Below, piece after piece: positions 59,048 to 64,000 of a DNA stretch of 64,000 nt. The DNA is from Pneumocystis sp. 'macacae' (Eukaryota; Ascomycota; Pneumocystomycetes; Pneumocystales; Pneumocystaceae). The notes under the pieces are model-generated. The model did no database searches. It worked only from the letters and a program-made list of their open reading frames with translations, and was not told where the DNA came from. The stretch covers positions 124,001-188,000 of the forward strand of contig CM030734.1 of NCBI GenBank assembly GCA_018127085.1. Reading direction: 5' to 3'. Numbering within the stretch: the stretch's first letter is position 1; every line of letters starts with the position of its first letter. The translations under genes and the position numbers were made by a program.

Positions 59048-59186
59048 TATGATCTGCTAAAGATCGTTATTAAAAATCAATAGTAACGATATTTTAAAAT
59101 TTTTATAAATAAGAAATGATGTATAAATAAAATAATATATTAAAAAATGCCACAAGATATCCAAAAATTTACAAAATACTACAATA

Positions 59187-60739
59187 TCACTTTGAGTGAG
59201 AGAAATTTTTCTTTTTTTTTAATAAAAATGGTTTAACTTTGTCTATGTTCGCATCTGGTAGAATCCAACGTAAAACAAAAAGTAATAAATAATCTGTTGC
59301 AACAAGGAAACAAAAAAGTTTCCCAGCCCACATACCACAACCATAGTATTTTTTTAATCTATCAATTAAAGGATGGACATCAGCTGAGCATATATGATCA
59401 TAAACACGTTCAGTTCTTTCAGCTACATCAGACCAAGAATACATATTCTTAATTTCATTGTGGAATGTATCAGTACGAATACGCTTTTCCTTTAACGCAT
59501 CTATAGCACGAGAAGTTGCAGAAACAAGATCTAGTTTTATTAAATTAAATTAAATATTAATATTGCATCAAACCATCTTCTTCTGGTTCTGAAAATATAG
59601 TCATATGGGGTGGTAAAACTTCAGGAACACCTCCTACACGCGTACATACAACATAGAGACCGCAACTTGCAGCTTCTACTAATACTGTTCCAAACGCTTC
59701 TGTAAGACTAGGATGAAGATATATATGTCCTCGAACCATAACCTGGAGGATTTATTAAAGAAATATTAGAAAAAGGATACTTACATTTCTAACATCTTCA
59801 TGACGGATAGAACCGAGCATTTCAACTCTATCTTGAAGCATATTTTTTTCTCTCATTTGTTCTATATCTATTGCTTTAGGACCAGAACCAGCAATAATAA
59901 ATTTAACATTTGAATACAATGAGCAAATACGAGGTATAGTCGCAATTAAAAGATCAATTCCTTTGTTATAAAATAACCGTGAAACAACAACAATTGTTAC
60001 TAATATAAGTTAAAAATATCAATGGTTAATTAAAATTACTTGTATCTTTTAACGCTTTGCTAGGATCAGGACGAAAATTTTCTGCCACAATAGCATTAGG
60101 TATTACACTGACCATATGTGGATCCAATGCCGCTCTAAGAACTGTATTCTCTTTACTAACAACATTGAGTTTATTATAATGACTATAATTTTTGATACCC
60201 TGTATGAGAAACACATATTACGTGATCAATATCGCTTAATGTAAACTTGAGAAGCTTATTTGTAAAAATAGAAACTGCATCTGCAAATCCAAACAACGAA
60301 TGATCCGTAAAACACGTTCGAATACCCATAGTTCTAGCGTGTAAAATAGCTTCATGACAAAAAGACGACAAAGAAGCATGCCCATGAATAATATCTATTT
60401 CTTCACGAATGACTATATTTCTAAATAAAGGAAAAAATGAATAAATTAAAGGAAATGTAGATTCTCTCTTAACAATGTTAGCTATAGATTTTCTTTTAAT
60501 GACTTTATACATAGATTACAAAAAATGGAACATAGTAAGCCTTAACTCCATTACACAAATAGCGAATTCCTGTTCGATTATTATACGCATGTGTAATAAT
60601 AATAACTTTATGGCCTCGATCAAGTAATTTTCTATACTATTTATTTTTTATAAAAAGAAAACATATAAACGCACTGAGAAAGTTGATAAATATGTAATTC
60701 AATCCCCCCAGGCTGAGGAAAGAAGAAATCGCAAACCAT
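59187..60739 (-). CDS. SPT14: GPI-GlcNAc transferase catalytic subunit (PIG-A/Gpi3/Spt14)
   Basis: Transfers GlcNAc to phosphatidylinositol on the cytosolic ER face, the first step of GPI-anchor synthesis. [22 protein letters not shown] (ATG at 60739) matches the family N-terminus; then [92 protein letters not shown] and [20 protein letters not shown]. The GT-B EX7E motif appears in [16 protein letters not shown], followed by [16 protein letters not shown]-terminal membrane anchor ([18 protein letters not shown]) precedes the stop at 59187. At least seven introns. An upstream first exon of a few residues is possible, because an acceptor-like TTTAAG sits just before the ATG. Confidence 0.95.
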
Positions 60740-60952
60740 ACTTAAATATTAGTCTATAAATTTAACTTCTGAAAATAATTTACGCAATATTATATGGCAT
60801 TGTAAAAATTAAAAAAAGCTATATGTTGTATTCATAAATATTGAAAGAATAGATATAAAAAGTGGCAAGTATTTCTTTTTTACTTCTTATAAAAGTTTAC
60901 TTTTTTTAATTTTTTTCGATATATATTTAGTTTTAACATTTCGTGAGTGATA
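60740..60952. promoter_or_regulatory. divergent promoter SPT14 / DBP6
   Basis: 213 bp of AT-rich sequence between two divergent starts. No recognised factor site. Confidence 0.4.
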
Positions 60953-63210
60953 ATGTTAAAGTATGAAAGATATGATCCAACAGTAAATAAAGCATCTAAA
61001 AATACAGAAGATTTTATTTTGTTAAAATTAAATAAAAAGGTTAAAAGGAAATACAAAGAAAATCAAGAGAATAATGAGGTTTAATAATACAAAAATTCAA
61101 TATAGACTTATGTTTAACTAGCAACAATGTAAAAAAAAACAAAAAAAAGATACATCAAATTTTGAAAATAGACAAAAGAAACTTCATTCTAACACTTCAA
61201 AAGAAGAATTTGTATCAAATATTCAAGAAAATAATATAAACAAATTTGACACAGAACGTTCATCTCAAAATGACCATTTAATTAAAAATTATGATTTAAA
61301 AACAGAAAAACTATCGGAAACTATAGAAAGAGATAATGATATTTTTGGTCTGTTTTTAAATATAACTAAAGTTGTTTCAGACTTTAAATTATCGCTTGAT
61401 GATCACTCTATACATTTAAGTGATGAATTAAAACATCAATTGCGATCTAGGAATTATACAGAGCTATTTCCTGTACAAAAAGTAGCAATTCAGTTAATGC
61501 TAGATGATCCAAATAGTTTTAGAAAAGATCTTTTTATTGGTGCGCCCACAGGAAGTGGGAAAACACTTGCATATGCGATTCCTATTATACAAGTTGTTTT
61601 TTTTTGATTTTAAAATAAAAAACTTAAAGATATGTAGATGCTTTTAAAAAGAAAAATTATTCGTTTACGATGCATAGTGATTCTTCCTACAAAAGAACTT
61701 GTTTTTCAAGTTAAAGAATGCTTTGAGCAATGTATAGGTAGAAGCGGATTAAAAGTATTTAGATAATCTATTATATTTAAGTTAACAAAAAAAGATTGGT
61801 ATAAGTACAGGACAAAGATCGTTTACTTATGAACAATCTAAACTTGTTGGAAATATAAAACATTAGTATATTTTTTATTTTTAATTAAATATATTAATTT
61901 AAATAGTTTAGCAGGAGGACAAAGTTTAGTTGATATTTTAATATGTACTCCTGGAAGATTGGTTGATCATATTCAAAATACTCCTAATTTTTCATTACAA
62001 CATTTGAAATATTTAGTTATTGATGAAGCAGATCGTTTACTTAGTCAAAGATTTCAAAATTGGGTTGAAATTGTTATGGAAGAAATTGAAAAACCTAAAT
62101 CTTATAAGGATTCTAACTATAAATTAGCGACGTATATAATAGTATTTATTTAACAGTACTAACAATATTGTTCTAGGGATTTTCCTGATGCAGTTAATGA
62201 TCCTCTTAAATTAATATTTCATGATAATTTTATTGCAGAAAAAAAATCTTGTATCACCCAAAAGTTGATTTTTTCTGCAACATTAACATGTAATCCTGAA
62301 AAAATAACAAATTTACGATTACGAAATCCTCAGTTAATTCTTATCGAAAAATCAAGATCCAACTTAAATAATTGTTTATCTAAAAATGAAATCTCTATGG
62401 GAAATTACGGTATATTTAAATTTTCTGTTCCTTCTTCTTTAAATGTAAATGAAAACATTAATGTTGTTATATAATAATATTTTAGGAATATGCTATTTTA
62501 ATAGAATCAGATGCTAAACCATTATATTTATATTATTTAATGGAAACACATAAAATGAAAAGTGTATTATGTTTTACTAATTCTAATGAATCTGCTTCAC
62601 GACTTTTTAAAGTATTGGTTTTCATTCATCAAGATTTTATATTAAAATCATCCAAATTAGCTATAAATAATAATGATACAATAAAAAGCGCACATAATAT
62701 AGGTTCATAAAAGATTTCTTTAAGCTATCTTATCACTAATTAATTCAGATGAAACATTTGCTTTATTTACAAATGAAGTTTCTAAAAAAGAAAGAAACAT
62801 CGCTTTAGAAAAATTTAAAAATGGTAATATAAAAATGTATATTTTAGAGTTATATGGAATTGAAGCAAATTTAACTATTTTTCAGATTTATATGTTCAGA
62901 CCTTATTGCAAGAGGAATTGATTTACCGCAAGTTTCTCATGTTATCAATTATGATCTTCCTCAAACATCAAGACAGTATATCCATCGCGTTGGTCGTACT
63001 GCTAGAGCTGGTAAATCTGGACAAGCATTGACATTATACCAGGAATTCGAATCTAAAAAAATTCGAAAAATATTAAAAAATATAGAACGTGAAAAAGAAA
63101 TCATATATGAAAAAATATCGGCTGCAATTTTTACTAATGAATATATGATAAGTTATAAAATAGCTTTAAACAAATTGAAACAAGATGTTAAAAAGCAATT
63201 GATTACTTAA
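60953..63210 (+). CDS. DBP6: DEAD-box ribosome biogenesis helicase Dbp6/DDX51
   Basis: Nucleolar ATP-dependent RNA helicase for early 60S subunit assembly. The N-terminus is long and lysine-rich (ATG at 60953, [15 protein letters not shown]). Helicase motifs run in order: [13 protein letters not shown] (Q-like region), [14 protein letters not shown] (I), [11 protein letters not shown] (Ia), [17 protein letters not shown] (Ib), VIDEADRLL (II), [13 protein letters not shown] (III), [15 protein letters not shown] (IV), [24 protein letters not shown] (V) and [15 protein letters not shown] (VI). Motif II has the DEAD sequence. FPVQ in place of PIQ and SATLTxNPEKI are typical of Dbp6/DDX51. About eight introns. 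The stop is at 63208-63210. Confidence 0.93.
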
Positions 63211-64000
63211 ATAATTATCAAGCGACTACATAGATTTCAAAATAATTAAATTGTATAAAAGATAAAATATCTTAAGAATGACTATCAGTCATTAATGGAT
63301 TTGCTTTGAATATGATATTATTTTTAAAATGTTATATTATAAATGATTCATGAAGTATATATATAATATATATTTTATAAGTTCAGAGAATAAAGGGTTG
63401 AATAATTTCTAAATGATGCTATTAATAACTATTATATTACATTTGTTTTTATTTTTGTTGGTTCAAAAAAATTCTATTTAAAATTATATTTTTATTAATA
63501 TATTTCAGCATAACAAAATTTTTGAAAAATAGTCAATTTTTGGATTTGAAAAATCATTTTTATTGTCATTATAACAAAACTGTTGCTTTTTTATTATAAA
63601 TAATCATTTATATATATGATAGACTTAATATAATTGTTTAATAAAATGAAAAAACTATATACTCAAATTATTTGACTTAGATTTAATAATGGTGATACTC
63701 ATTTCAAATACAGTGAAAATATTTCTTTTTGTGGAATCCTTAGGATTTAAAACTATTAATTATAAAAAATATCAAGTTTATTTAATATTTAAGAAATATT
63801 ATAAAAATAAATTTATTTTATCAATTAAGAAGGAATATATCTGAGGTATCATTTATATAAATTATTTAGAAAAAATTATTAATAATTATTCGAATTATTT
63901 TATTACAATCAATACTGTATTTATTTATATATCTATTATAAACAAACAGTATTTATTTTTAATCAAAATATCAGAACATATAGTTATGAGTAATTCAAGA
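63211..64000. other. AT-rich 3' end of window
   Basis: About 790 bp of very AT-rich sequence after DBP6. No frame or RNA gene recognised. Confidence 0.55.

Overview
The window looks like nuclear DNA of an AT-rich, intron-rich ascomycete yeast. Genes are cut by many very short introns (roughly 34-55 nt, GT..AG, often with a CTAAC/CTGAC-like branch site), are tightly packed and are often divergent with about 100-250 bp between starts. Family content and the mating-type region point to Taphrinomycotina, and a Pneumocystis-like genome is my best guess. This is inference from composition and gene content; no species marker was available.

Layout. 0-9.6 kb: an RRM protein cut by the window edge, a PA28/REG proteasome activator, ADE1 (purine synthesis), SHQ1 (H/ACA snoRNP assembly) and a UBXN4-like UBX protein. 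9.6-19.6 kb: RAC1 GTPase, CMS1, CENP-T, SURF1/SHY1, a small Asterix-like ER protein, MBA1/mL45 and ELP6. 20-29.2 kb: a double-telobox Myb protein (Teb1/Tay1 type), an uncharacterised conserved fungal protein with an unusually long repeat-filled intron, a Sos7-like kinetochore coiled coil, POP5, pantothenate kinase and SLU7.

29.3-32.6 kb is a strongly GC-rich island in an otherwise AT-rich window. It carries RPS9 and RPL21 (divergent), a RIM2-type mitochondrial carrier and the 3' part of APC5; the composition switches inside the APC5 gene. It also holds CCCTAA/TTAGGG clusters and a 10-bp-phased array of CACGTG boxes.

35.4-41.0 kb is the mating-type locus: an HMG-box gene, a homeodomain gene (matPi-like) and a second HMG-box gene (matMc-like), flanked by APC5 on one side and SLA2 on the other. 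RPS9, RPL21, a mitochondrial carrier, APC5 and SLA2 are classic ascomycete MAT neighbours, so the block is ancestral. M-type (HMG) and P-type (homeodomain) genes in one locus suggest primary homothallism. Three AACAAAG motifs, the core of HMG mating-factor sites, lie 10 bp apart in the promoter between the homeodomain gene and the matMc-like gene. Beyond SLA2 lie HSP104 and, divergent from it, a TALE homeodomain gene.

50.7-63.2 kb: prefoldin subunit 4, a basket-type FG nucleoporin, SEC63, the PIG-A/GPI3 glycosyltransferase and the DEAD-box helicase DBP6. No tRNA, rRNA, transposon or CRISPR array was recognised. Exon joins were read by eye; CDS coordinates span first to last coding base including introns.
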